Source: Cherax quadricarinatus (lineage: Eukaryota; Arthropoda; Malacostraca; Decapoda; Parastacidae). Taken from it: a stretch of DNA of 64,000 nt. Below are positions 32,923 through 43,174 of the stretch, piece after piece. Location of the stretch: positions 12,509,568 through 12,573,567 of the forward strand of contig NC_091382.1 in NCBI RefSeq assembly GCF_038502225.1, read 5' to 3'. Made by a program: the position numbers and the translations under genes. Below the pieces are notes generated by a model. That model worked only from the letters and a program-made list of their open reading frames with translations, did no database searches and was not told the origin of the DNA. Position 1 is the first letter of the stretch, and every line of letters begins with the position of its first letter.

Positions 32923-34292
32923 TATGTCAAAAACCCTGGGGCATAAGCCGGACTAGTAGGGCCAAAACCTTGAAAGGGTTAATTGTGACGAAACAGGTCT
33001 CTTTTGGAAGAAAATGCCAAAGAGGACCTACATCACACAGGAGGAAACGGCACTCCCAGGACACAAACCTATGAAAGATAGGCTTACTGTCATGTTTTGT
33101 AGTAATGCTAGTGGGGATTTTAAAGTGAAGCCTTTACTGGTGTATCACTTTGAAAATCCCAGAGTGTTCAAGAAAAACAGTGTCACCAACAGTAATTTGT
33201 GTGTGATGTGGAAGGCTAACAGTAAGACATGGGCCACAAGGGATATTTTCCAAGACTGGTGCCTCCTGGTAATGGACAATGCTCCTGCTCATCCTCCAGA
33301 CTTGGAAGAGCAAATAGTGGAGGAGTTTAGTTTCAACACGGTGAAGTTCTTGCCCCCTAATACAACTCCTCTCCTCCAGCCCATGGACCAGCAGGTCATT
33401 TCAAACTTCAAAAAACTCTACACAAAAGCAGTGTTTCAAAAGTGCTTTGAAGTGACCTCAGACACAGAATTGACCCTAAGAGAGTTCTGGAAAGATCACT
33501 TTAATATCCTCCATTGCATAAACGTTATAAGTAAGTCTTGAGAGGGAGTGACTTCCAGGACTTTGAACTCTGCTTGGAGAAAACTGTGGCCAGAATGTGT
33601 AGAAGAGAGGGATTTTGAAGGGTTTGGGGCTGACCCTAAGGAGCCTATGCCAATTGTGGAATCTACTGTGGCATTGGGCATGTCCCTGGGGCTGGAGGTG
33701 AGTGGTGAGGATATGGAAGAGTTGGTGGAGGACCACAGGGAAGAGCTAACCACTGAAGAGCTGCAAGAGCTTCATCTGCAACAGCAAGAGATCACAGCTC
33801 AGGAAACTGCTGCAGAGGAGGAGGAAGAAGAAAGATGGAGGAAGGTGCCTTCTTCAAAGATTAAGGACATTTGTGCAAAGTGGACTGAAGCACAAACATT
33901 TATGGATGAACTTCACCCTAACAAAGCTATTGCCGGCCGTATTGGCAACATGTACAATGACAGTGTTGTGTCCCACTTCAGACAAATCTTGAAGAAACGC
34001 CAGAAACAGAGCTCTCTGGACAGATATTTTGTGCGACAGGGTTCCAGTGACTCGCAAGTTGTTCCCAGTGTCAGTGTCTTTAAAAAACAAAGAAGGGAAG
34101 TAACCCCAGATAAGGACTTCATACCTGAAGTCCTAATGGGAGGAGATTCTCCTTCCAAACAATAGTGTACACCTTCCTCCTATCCCCTCCTCCCGTCTTC
34201 CATCCACCCAGAAGTCTTCAGTAAAGGCAATGTGTAATGTTGTTATTATTTTTTATATGCATGTGCTTGATTTCTCATTGTTTTCAGTATAT

Positions 34293-35098
34293 AAATGCGA
34301 GGGTCTATGAAAGATGAGGTGAATCATAGAATTGATGAGGGAAAAAGAGTGAGTGGTGCACTTAGGAGTCTGTGGAGACAAAGAACTTTGTCCTTGGAGG
34401 CAAAGAGGGGAATGTATGAGAGTATAGTTTTACCAACGCTCTTATATGGGTGTGAAGCGTGGGTGATGAATGTTGCAGCGAGGAGAAGGCTGGAGGCAGT
34501 GGAGATGTCATGTCTGAGGGCAATGTGTGGTGTGAATATAATGCAGAGAATTCGTAGTTTGGAAGTTAGGAGGAGGTGCGGGATTACCAAAACTGTTGTC
34601 CAGAGGGCTGAGGAAGGGTTGTTGAGGTGGTTCGGACATGTAGAGAGAATGGAGCGAAACAGAATGACTTCAAGAGTGTATCAGTCTGTAGTGGAAGGAA
34701 GGCGGGGTAGGGGTCGGCCTAGGAAGGGTTGGAGGGAGGGGGTAAAGGAGGTTTTGTGTGCGAGGGGCTTGGACTTCCAGCAGGCATGCGTGAGCGTGTT
34801 TGATAGGAGTGAATGGAGACAAATGGTTTTTAATACTTGACGTGCTGTTGGAGTGTGAGCAAAGTAACATTTATGAAGGGATTCAGGGAAACCGGCAGGC
34901 CGGACTTGAGTCCTGGAGATGGGAAGTACAGTGCCTGCACTCTGAAGGAGGGGTGTTAATGTTGCAGTTTAAAAACTGTAGTGTAAAGCACCCTTCTGGC
35001 AAGACAGTGATGGAGTGAATGATGGTGAAAGTTTTTCTTTTTCGGGCCACCCTGCCTTGGTGGGAATCGGCCGGTGTGATAATAAAAAAAAAAAAAAA
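34293..35098 (+). mobile_element. RTE-like LINE, 5'-truncated copy inserted at the start of another
   Basis: The frame 34295-34840 encodes the reverse transcriptase C-terminal part: RIDEGKRVSGALRSLWRQRT, LLYGCEAWVMNVAARRRLEA, LLRWFGHVERMERNRM, GRGRPRKGWREGVKEVLCAR. A 3' UTR and a 16-A tail follow. The words ATGCGAGGGTCT at 34295-34306 and 35099-35110 flank it. Part of that word (GGGTCT) also belongs to the LINE, so the exact target duplication is uncertain. Confidence 0.75.
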
Positions 35099-36199
35099 AT
35101 GCGAGGGTCTTGGCAAGAGGCGTGGAGTTAAAAGATAAAGAATCACACACAAAGTGGGAGTTGTCACAGTTGCTCTTTGCTGATGACACTGTGCTCTTGG
35201 GAGATTCTGAAGAGAAGTTGCAGAGATTGGTGGATGAATTTGGTAGGGTGTGCAAAAGAAGAAAATTAAAGGTGAATACAGGAAAGAGTAAGGTTATGAG
35301 GATAACAAAAAGATTAGGTGATGAAAGATTGAATATCAGATTGGAGGGAGAGAGTATGGAGGAGGTGAATGTATTCAGATATTTGGGAGTGGACGTGTCA
35401 GCGGATGGGTCTATGAAGGATGAGATGAATCATAGAATTGATGAGGGGAAAAGGGTGAGTGGTGCACTTAGGAGTCTGTGGAGACAAAGAACTTTGTCCT
35501 TGGAGACAAAGAGGGGAATGTATGAGAGTATAGTTTTACCAACGCTCTTATATGGGTGCGAAGCATGGGTGATGAATGTTGCAGCGAGGAGAAGGCTGGA
35601 GGCAGTGGAGATGTCATGTCTGAGGGCAATGTGTGGTGTGAATATAATGCAGAGAATTCGTAGTTTGGAAGTTAGGAGGAAGTGCGGGATTACCAAAACT
35701 GTTGTCCAGAGGGCTGAGGAAGGGTTGTTGAGGTGGTTCGGACATGTAGAGAGAATGGAGCGAAACAGAATGACTTCAAGAGTGTATCAGTCTGTAGTGG
35801 AAGGAAGGCGGGGTAGGGGTCGGCCTAGGAAAGGTTGGAGAGAGGGGGTAAAGGAGGTTTTGTGTGCGAGGGGCTTGGACTTCCAGCAGGCATGCATGAG
35901 CGTGTTTGATAGGAGTGAATGGAGACAAATGGTTTTTAATACTTGACGTGCTGTTAGAGTGTGAGCAAAGTAACATTTATGAAGGGGTTCAGGGAAACTG
36001 GCAGGCCGGACTTGAGTCCTGGAGATGGGAAGTACAGTGCCTGCACTCTGAAGGAGGGGTGTTAATGTTGCAGTTTAAAAACTGTAGTGTAAAGCACCCT
36101 TCTGGCAAGACAGTGATGGAGTGAATGATGGTGAAAATTTTTCTTTTTTGGGCCACCCTGCCTTGGTGGGAATTGGCCAGTGTGTTAATAAAATAATAA
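35099..36199 (+). mobile_element. RTE-like LINE, 5'-truncated copy
   Basis: From 35110 one open frame of 278 codons runs to 35946. It contains LLFADDTVLLGDS (box C, catalytic ADD), YLGVDVSADGSMKDEMNHRI and the same C-terminal region as the preceding copy. The 3' UTR ends with GGCCACCCTGCCTTGGTGGG. Boxes A and B and the endonuclease are absent through truncation. Confidence 0.78.
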
Positions 36200-36234
36200 A
36201 TTATTATTACAATAATACGTATGTACTAATATTA

Positions 36235-36345
36235 TTAAGCTATAATATAATATAGTGTTTACTCATTACTTACCTTTAAATATCTGTAGTCTTAATGTAG
36301 AGTGAGAGGTGAGTAAACAAGATTAAATGAATAAACGAGAGAGAG
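36235..36345 (-). repeat. Interspersed repeat G, minus copy
   Basis: The reverse complement gives TTTACTCACCTCTCACTCTA, then AAGACTACAGATATTTAAAG, matching 1850-1910. 36346-36486 is unassigned. Confidence 0.5.
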
Positions 36346-36680
36346 AATGAGAGTGTAGAAGGTTTGCGAGTTTTGTAAACAAACTAACTGTTGTTGTTAC
36401 CAGCCCGGACACGAATGGTTTTTGTTCACTCTGTCAAGCTGACCAGAAAAACATCTCACATTTATGTTAATTTATATGTTACATTATAGGTAGTAGGTTG
36501 GTAGACAGCAACCGCCCAAGGAGGTACTACCGTCCCGCCAAGTGAGTGTAAAATGAAATCCTGTAATTGTTTTACATGATGGTAGGATTGCTGGTGTCCT
36601 TTTTTCTGTTTCATAAACATGCAAGATTTCAGGTATGTCTTGCTACTTCTACTTACACTTAGGTCACACTACACATACAT

Positions 36681-38960
36681 CTTTTTTTTTTTTTTTCAAC
36701 AAGTCGGCCGTCTCCCACCGAGGCAGGGTGACCCAAAAAAGAAAATCCCCAAAAAGAAAATACTTTCATCATCATTCAACACTTTCACCACACTCGCACA
36801 TTATCACTGTTTTCGCAGAGGTGCTCAGAATATAACAGTTTAGAAGCATACACATATAAAGATACACAACATATCGCTCCAAACTGCCAATATCCCAAAC
36901 CCCTCCTTTAAAGTGCAGGCATTGTACTTCCCATTTCCAGGACTCAAGTCCGACTATATGAAAATAACCGGTTTCCCTGAATCCCTTCACTAAATATTAC
37001 CCTGCTCACACTCCAACAGATCGTCAGGTCGCAAGTATCATTCGTCTCCATTCACTCCTATCTAACACGCTCATGCACGCTTGCTGGAAGTCCAAGCCCC
37101 TCGCCCACAAAACCTCCTTTACCCCCTCTTTCCAACCCTTTCGAGGACGACCCCTACCCCTCCTTCCTTCCCCTATAGATTTATATGCTTTCCATGCCAT
37201 TCTACTTTGATCCATTCTCTCTAAATGACCAAACCACCTCAACAACCCCTCTTCTGCCCTCTGACTAATGCTTTTATTAACGCCACACCTTCTCCTAATT
37301 TCCACACTCCGAATTTTCTGCATAATATTTACACCACACATTGCCCTTAGACAGGACATCTCCACTGCCTCCAACCGTCTCCTCGCTGCTGCATTTACCA
37401 CCCAAGCTTCACACCCATATAAGAGTGTTGGTACTACTATACTTTCATACATTCCCTTCTTTGCCTCCATAGATAACGTTTTTTGACTCCACATATACCT
37501 CAACGCACCACTCACCTTTTTTCCCTCATCAATTCTATGATTAACCTCATCCTTCATAAATCCATCCGCCGACACGTCAACTCCCAAGTATCTGAAAACA
37601 TTCACTTCTTCCATACTCCTCCTCCCCAATTTGATATCCAATTTTTCTTTATCTAAATCATTTGATATCCTCATCACCTTACTCTTTTCTATGTTCACTT
37701 TCAACTTTCTACCTTTACACACATTCCCAAACTCATCCACTAACCTTTGCAATTTTTCTTTAGAATCTCCCATAAGCACAGTATCATCAGCAAAAAGTAA
37801 CTGTGTCAATTCCCATTTTGAATTTGATTCCCCAAAATTTAATCCCACCCCTCTCCCGAACACCCTAGCATTTACTTCCTTTACAACCCCATCTATAAAT
37901 ATATTAAACAACCATGGTGACATTACACATCCCTGTCTAAGACCTACTTTTACCGGGAAGTAGTCTCCCTCTCTTCTACACACCCTAACCTGAGCCTCAC
38001 TATCCTCATAAAAACTCTTTACAGCATTTAATAACTTACCACCTATTCCATATACTTGCAACATCTGCCACATTGCTCCTCTATCCACTCTATCATATGC
38101 CTTTTCTAAATCCATAAATGCAATAAAAACTTCCCTACCTTTATCTAAATACTGTTCACATACATGCTTCAATGTAAACACTTGATCTACACATCCCCTA
38201 CTCACTCTGAAACCTCATTGCTCATCCGCAATCCTACATTCTGTCTTACCTCTAATTCTTTCAATTATAACCCTACCGTACACTTTTCCTGGTATACTCA
38301 GTAAACTTATTCCTCTATAATTTTTACAGTCTCTTTTGTCCCCTTTCCCTTTATATAAAGGGACTATACATGCTCTCTGCCAATCCCTAGGTACCTTCCC
38401 CTCTTTCATACATTTATTAAACAAAAGTACCAACCACTCCAACACTATATCCCCCCCTGCTTTTAACATTTCTGTCATGATCCCATCAGTTCCAGCTGCT
38501 TTACCCCCTTTCATTTTACGTAATGCCTCACGTACCTCCCCCACACTTACAATCTGCTCTTCTTCACTCCTAAAAGATGGTATACCTCCCTGACCAGTGC
38601 ATGAAATTACTGCCTCTCTTTCTTCCTTAACATTTAAAAGTTCCTCAAAATATTTTTGCCATCTACCTAATACCTCCATCTCCCCATCTACTAACTCCCC
38701 TACTCTGTTTTTAACTGACAAATCCATACTTTCCCTAAGCTTTCTTAACTTGTTTAACTCACTCCAAAATTTTTTCTTATTTTCATTAAAATTTCTTGAC
38801 AGTGCCTCTCCCATTATCATCTGCTCTCCTTTTGCACTCTCTCACCACTCTCTTTACCTTTCTTTTACTCTCCATATACTCTGCTCTTTTTATAACACTT
38901 CTGCTTTGTAAAAACTATCATAAGCTACCTTTTTCTCTTTTATCACACCCTTAACTTCAT
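36681..38960 (-). mobile_element. RTE-like LINE, 5'-truncated
   Basis: The poly-T at 36682 (A-tail on the minus strand) is followed by a 3' UTR and the reverse transcriptase. The endonuclease region is missing, so the insertion is 5'-truncated near 38960. A close relative is at 40607-41885. Confidence 0.82.
37024..38820 (-). pseudogene. RTE-like reverse transcriptase, one in-frame stop
   Basis: About 600 codons in one frame, starting MIMGEALSRNFNENKKKFWS. GGKAAGTDGIMTEML and VPLYKGKGDKRDCKNYRGIS are the fingers. Box A is FMDLEKAYDRVDR, box B GLRQGCVMSPWLFN and box C LLFADDTVLMGDS. The thumb and C-terminus (LLYGCEAWV, RWFGHLERM, GRGRPRKGWKEGVKEV) follow. The only lesion seen is a TGA at 38212-38214 in DEQ-stop-GFR, where Trp (TGG) would be expected. 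The family label RTE-like rests on motif resemblance. Confidence 0.82.
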
Positions 38961-39234
38961 GTACAAGCATATATATATATACACACCCCTCTGGATTTTC
39001 TTCTATTTTCTTTCTAGTTCTTGTTCTTGTCTATTTCCTCTTATCTCCATGGGGAAGTGGATTAGAATTCTTCCTCCGTAAGCCATGCGTGTTGTAAGAG
39101 GCGACTAAAATGCCGGGAGCAAGGTGCTAGTAACTCCTTCTCCTGTATATATTACTAAATGTAAAAGGTGAAACTTTCGTTTTTCCTTTTGGGCCACCCC
39201 GCCTCGGTGGGATACGGCCGGTGTGTTGAAAGAA

Positions 39235-39271
39235 AGAATATGTTACATAGCGTGTTTATTATATAATTTTG

Positions 39272-39327
<56 letters not shown>

Positions 39328-39410
39328 TGGATTAAGCAAAATGTCTATATTAATGTTTTATACACATTTAATGCACCTTAGAGTGATTATTATTGTTATT
39401 ATTATCACTA
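39235..39410 (+). repeat. Interspersed repeat F, copy 2, with a 54-A run
   Basis: The plus-strand counterpart of 1000-1135. The A-run at 39272-39325 replaces a short A-rich spot in the other copy. Confidence 0.55.
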
Positions 39411-39496
39411 TTAATATGGCATCTCCAAGACCAATAACACACTCTTAATGATTTTAATGTGTACTTACACACCAGCACAGGTGCAAGATGTGGAGT

Positions 39497-39560
39497 TTAA
39501 CCCTTAAACGGTCCAAACGTATATATACGTTCACTCGCGTAGTGCCCCAAATTGTTTCAT
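39497..39560 (+). mobile_element. Family C TTAA element, left-end fragment
   Basis: TTAACCCTTAAACGGTCCAA, then CGTATATATACGTTCACTCG and TAGTGCCCC, as at 42788. Confidence 0.55.
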
Positions 39561-39639
39561 ACCATGGAACAATGCTCTTCTCCAGACTGAGGGACTGACC
39601 ACCTCAAAACTTTAAGGGTGATGGACTGATTACATCGTC

Positions 39640-39735
39640 TTCCAGTATCTTCTGCTTCTATCAACTTTTCTGTACTCGACTGAAGAAGCCTACTGTGTAG
39701 GCGAAACGTTTCGAAATAAAGATACCTAACTGTTG
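39640..39735 (+). repeat. GAAACG-hairpin repeat with hammerhead-like core
   Basis: CTGAAGA is followed by a hairpin (GCCTAC-TGT-GTAGGC) and then GAAACGTTTC and AATAAAG. The order CTGANGA, stem, GAAA matches the conserved core of hammerhead ribozymes, with one extra A before the stem. Confidence 0.5.
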
Positions 39736-39764
39736 CATATGTGTCTTACCTAACACACACACTT

Positions 39765-39950
39765 CTAAATGTGCTGAGTCAGGGTCCGGCAGCTGTCAAA
39801 ATGACATATCGTATCATTATTCACCCCCCCTACCACCTGTCAAAACAATGGGGTTGGACGCTCGATTCCCCTCCATCCTCCTACCTAATTACCTTTCTTA
39901 CTCCTTCATTCTCCCTCATTCTCACTCTCATTCTCTCTCTCATTCTCCTT
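39765..39950 (+). repeat. Interspersed repeat E, copy 1
   Basis: GTCAAAATGACATATCGTAT, CACCTGTCAAAACAATGGGG and a pyrimidine-rich end match 43930-44060. 39951-40164 holds nothing I can name. Confidence 0.5.
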
Positions 39951-40164
39951 CATCCTTCATTCTTCTGGTATCCTGGGCATTGCTTTTGGTCACAAACTCC
40001 TCAAAACCATGAAACTGATCTTCACTGACACTTCCATCTGTGTTAGAGCATCACTTGGGGAGAGATGAGTCCCAGATTTGCCGGGGAGTTACATATTTCT
40101 TACCACTAGGCATGATGAACAAGGACTACTGAAATGGCATTCCCACAATGCATCACTGGCTCCC

Positions 40165-40522
40165 TGATTTTTTTTTATATGGTGTACACTGACCATTTAG
40201 ATCCATTCTCTCACATGTGGGTCTACCAGCTTTCTCTTGCTTGATTTGAAGCCGCTAGAATTTTGGCATATTAATACGTCAAACACACTGGCTCGTAAGA
40301 CGTATATATATGACCAAAACAGTCAAAGGGTTATAAATAACAAAAAAGGCACAATACCGTGACTGGAACGATACACAAATAACCCGCACATAAAAGAGAG
40401 AAACTTACGATGACGTTTCGGTCCGACTTGGACCATTTGTAAATGGTCCAAGTCGGACCAAAACGTCGTCGTAAGCTTCTCTCTTTTATGTGCGGGTTAT
40501 TTGTGTACAGTCAAAGGGTTAA
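40165..40522 (-). mobile_element. piggyBac-type MITE end (family A) carrying a fold-back insertion
   Basis: 40165-40333 matches the right end of 10173-11256 (TTTGAAGCCGCTAGAATTTT, CGTAAGACGTATATA). Its terminal ACAGTCAAAGGGTTA is present twice (40319-40333 and 40507-40521), on each side of a 173-bp fold-back. The TTAA edge is at 40519-40522. Confidence 0.75.
40334..40506. mobile_element. Fold-back retroposon with 15-bp target duplication
   Basis: Arms 40373-40438 and 40441-40506 pair over 66 bp with only about three mismatches and a 2-nt loop. Each arm holds GGTCCAAGTCGGACC followed by (G/A)AAACGTC(G/A)TCGTAA. The left part adds AGGCACAATACCGTGACTGG, which is also seen near 26540. Confidence 0.8.
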
Positions 40523-40606
40523 TATGTACCTGCACGCCAGCACAGTGTGTAAGTTTACTTAGGTAAAGGTACACATAAGTATATATAATTATCAGTGTAC
40601 ATGTAT

Positions 40607-41885
40607 ATTTTTTTTTTTCAACAAGTTGGCCGTCTCCCACCAAGGCAGGGTGACCCAAAAAAAGAAAGAAAATCCCCAAAAAGAAAATGCTTTCATCATC
40701 ATTCAACACTTTCACCACACTCACACATAATCACTGTTTTTGCAGAGGTGCTCAGAACACAACAGTTTAGAAGTATATACGTGTAAAGATACACAACATA
40801 TCCCTCCAAACTGCCAATATCCCAAACCCCTCCTTTAAAGTGCAGGCATTGTACTTCCCATTTCCAGGACTCAAGTCCGACTATATGAAAATAACCGGTT
40901 TCCCTGAATCCCTTCACTAAATATTACCCTGCTCACACTCCAACAGATCGTCAGGTCCCAAGTACCATTCGTCTCCATTCACTCCTATCTAACACGCTCA
41001 CGCACGCTTGCTGGAAGTCCAAGCCCCTCGCCCACAAAACCTCCTTTACCCCCTCTTTCCAACCCTTTCGAGGACGACCCCTACCCCTCATTCCTTCCCC
41101 TATAGATTTATATGCTTTCCATGCCATTCTACTTTGATCCATTCTCTCTAAATGACCAAACCACCTCAACAACCCCTCTTCTGCCCTCTGACTAATGCTT
41201 TTATTAACTCCACACCTTTTCCTAATTTCCACACTCCGAATTTTCTGCATAATATTTACACCACACATTGCCCTTAGACAGGACATCTCCACTGCCTCCA
41301 ACCATCTCCTCGATGCTGCATTTACCACCCAAGCTTCACACCCATATAAGAGTGTTGGTACTACTATACTTTCATACATTCCCTTCTTTGCCTCCATAGA
41401 TAACGTTTTTTGACTCCACATATACCTCAATGCACCACTCACCTTTTTTCCCTCATCAATTCTATGATTAACCTCATCCTTCATAAATCCATCCGCCGAC
41501 ACGTCAACGCCCAAGTATCTGAAAACATTTACTTCTTCCATACTCCTCCTCCCCAATTTGATATCCAATTTTTCTTTATCTAAATCATTTGATACCCTCA
41601 TCACCTTACTTTTTTCTATGTTCACTTTCAACTTTCTACCTTTACACACATTCCCAAACTCATCCACTAACCTTTGCAATTTTTCTTTAGAATCTTCCAT
41701 AAGCACAGTATCATCAGCAAAAAGTAACTGTGTTAATTCCCATTTTGAATTTGATTCCCCATAATTTAATCCCACCCCTCTCCCGAACACCCTAGCATTT
41801 ACTTCTTTTACAACCCCATCTATAAATATATTAAACAACCATGGTGACATTACACATCCCTGTCTTAGACCTACTTTTACAGGGA
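40607..41885 (-). mobile_element. RTE-like LINE, 5'-truncated
   Basis: Very similar to 36681-38960, but it stops within box B, so only the C-terminal half of the reverse transcriptase remains. Confidence 0.82.
40951..41850 (-). pseudogene. RTE-like reverse transcriptase, C-terminal half
   Basis: The open frame of 299 codons starts MSPWLFNIFIDGVVKEVNAR (box B). LLFADDTVLMEDSKEKLQ (box C), YLGVDVSADGFMKDEVNHRI, RWFGHLERM and a final DRSEWRRMVLGT follow. No internal stop is seen. Fingers, box A and endonuclease are missing, so it cannot be a working enzyme. Confidence 0.8.
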
Positions 41886-42217
41886 AGTATATATAAAATA
41901 TAAAATAACTAAAACACTTGAAATTTTAAAAAGTTTCCAGATATAATGGAGAGACGCAGAGCTCATGGAGAATGTAAACAAACCATGTGGGGCCTGGTGA
42001 CTGTATTAGAAAGTCAGGTGGGGGGGGGGAGCCATATAGCAAGTTTTGGTAATATTTTGAAATGTCCATATTAGCGGAACGTTGTAAAGCGGGGCCCTGC
42101 TGTACTAAATTTAAAAAGAGAAACTTTTGTTTTTCCTCTTAGGTTACCCTGCCTCAGTGGGATATAGCCAGTTTGTTGAAAAAAAATAAAACAGTCGACA
42201 AAAGAAATGCTACTTAC

Positions 42218-42329
42218 TTGTATTTCAACTTAGCATCAAATTTATATCTCTGTGCTCCTTTGTCCACTAGTACAAAGAGAGACTTGCTGGTGTCTGATAC
42301 TGCCTCGGTTAACCAATTTGTCAGCTGAC
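42218..42329 (-). CDS. Trmt13: Internal exon of TRM13-family tRNA 2'-O-methyltransferase (upstream of the 8541-8665 exon)
   Basis: This 112-nt minus-strand exon has an acceptor (ATTAACCAG) and a consensus donor (GTAAGTAG). It encodes 36 full codons, including QLTNWLTEAV, SLFVLVDKGAQRYKFDAKLKY. This aligns with the human TRMT13 segment KLSHWVDIALKD...FILVEKVTTRFKVDGK, just after the SAM-binding motif FGAGKG. The first two bases finish a Gly codon expected from that motif. The last two bases plus the first base of the 8541-8665 exon make AAT (Asn), giving NS at the junction, as in human KKNSVF. Phase and homology therefore agree across a very long intron. The exon encoding FGAGKG was not found and is probably beyond the right edge. 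Confidence 0.88.
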
Positions 42330-42787
42330 CTGGTTAATAATTTTTTATTAAAATGTCTGCTTATAAGCACAGTAAAGTATTGAATATTAAATAAAAATTT
42401 GCTTATAGTATGCATTGTGTAATTTCTACCTGTTACATCTTTCTGTTGACTAATTCTACATCTGATTTCAATAGTATACTGAGATAAATTGCAGAACGAT
42501 CACTCACTAAGATTCCAGACAACATGTGCCTCCCTCTCCTATTCAAAAATTTAAATCTAATTAACATTGAAAATATTCACACTACTGTCCATGCTATATA
42601 TAGAGGATACGGACACTCAATATAAACATTAACTCTGAGCTTAAACTCTTCCTGGAGAGCTACAACAGAACATATGCCCACAATACAAAGAACAAGTAGC
42701 TCTGATATACAATGGTCTCTTGACTTGTGATGGGCTGGAGTTACAATAATTTTGAGTTATGATTTACCCTTATAGAGGAATTTAGTG
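42330..42787. other. Unassigned intron sequence upstream of the Trmt13 exon
   Basis: AT-rich, with no terminal repeats and no second exon recognised. 41886-42217 likewise holds only intron sequence and the end of a small TIR repeat (GTAAAGCGGGGCCCTGCTGTA, about 42084-42104). Confidence 0.4.
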
Positions 42788-43017
42788 TTAACCCATAAAC
42801 GGTCCAAACGTATATGTATATACGTTTTTACCGCTAGTGCCCCAAACGTATATATACGTTTTATTTTTCCAGCCTTCAAATTTGGCACGATTGGCCTGAG
42901 ATGCCTGGTCAGCATAGAATGGGTTCTAACACTCAGTGTGCATGGTATTAAAAAATCTGGGATCACTTAGTACCTTGTGGGAGCACCAGTTCAAATGAGT
43001 GCCAGCTAGAGTAAACA

Positions 43018-43174
43018 GTGCAGCGTAGGATGACTAAATTAATACATAGCATTAGAAATCTTCCTTATGAAGAAAGATTGAAGACTCTTAAGTTACATTC
43101 ACTTGTTAGACGAAGAATGAGGGGAGACCTGATCGAAGTGTATAAGTGGAAGATAGGTATTAATAAAGGGGATA
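43018..43174 (+). pseudogene. CR1-like LINE reverse transcriptase C-terminal fragment
   Basis: RRMTKLIHSIRNLPYEERLK, LKLHSLVRRRMRGDLIEVYK is the typical thumb/C-terminal motif. It continues after the nested element as NKVLCLSKEHSNGFKLDKFR (44428-44508). Confidence 0.65.

Larger units (their letters stand above)
29569..32982 (-). mobile_element. piggyBac-type MITE (family B) split by an inner Tigger
   Basis: TTAA at 29569-29572 and 32979-32982, with ends CCCTTTCAGGGTCGCC and CCAAAACCTTGAAAGGG. Its interior matches 13943-15045. The Tigger at 30591-32922 is inserted at a TA 60 bp from its right end; the uninterrupted relative reads through that point. Confidence 0.88.
27961..34165 (+). pseudogene. 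Tigger transposase pseudogene split in three
   Basis: The start MCPRKASAS is frameshifted within 30 bases. The N-terminal segment holds the pipsqueak-type HTH (ESGVRVTELARMYGKPHSTI) up to SWFERF. The middle segment (29438-29568) continues with the CENP-B HTH end (HSVIRHGEAASSDK) to KPKEVF. The third segment (from 32983) resumes at NCDETGLFWKKMPKRTYITQ and includes LLVMDNAPAHPP and PMDQQVISNFKKLY, so all three catalytic Asp residues are present. About 20 residues before the second Asp are deleted (QDWCLLVMDN). There is a TGA after VISKS. The C-terminus ends MGGDSPSKQ at 34165. Confidence 0.87.
27685..34290 (+). mobile_element. Outer Tigger element with two nested MITEs and an inner Tigger
   Basis: The 5' repeat CAGTGGACCCTCAAGTTTCG follows TA (27683-27684). 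Removing 28355-29437 and 29569-32982 rejoins one transposase frame. The 3' UTR (CTTCAGTAAAGGCAATGTG) is cut by LINE copies from about 34292, and the 3' terminal repeat is not seen. Confidence 0.82.
36487..39233 (+). repeat. LINE-tail SINE-like repeat D interrupted by an RTE-like LINE
   Basis: The two parts (36487-36680 and about 38962-39233) together equal the uninterrupted copy at 2058-2510. They start GGTTGGTAGACAGCAACCGC and end GGATACGGCCGGTGTGTTGA. The LINE entered between ACACTACACATACAT and GTACAAGCA. Confidence 0.7.
8666..42217 (-). other. About 33.5-kb Trmt13 intron filled with transposons
   Basis: This is the interval between the two phase-compatible Trmt13 exons. It holds at least five Tigger-like elements, an I-like LINE, several RTE-like LINE copies, piggyBac-type MITEs and microsatellites. 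Because the gene is read from the minus strand, elements annotated on the minus strand here are in sense with the host transcript. That it is a single intron is inferred from codon phase and protein continuity. Confidence 0.8.

Noticed and set aside
37268..37963. Plus-strand Ser/Thr-rich frames over the LINE
   Set aside because: Antisense of the reverse transcriptase, whose minus-strand motifs are unambiguous.
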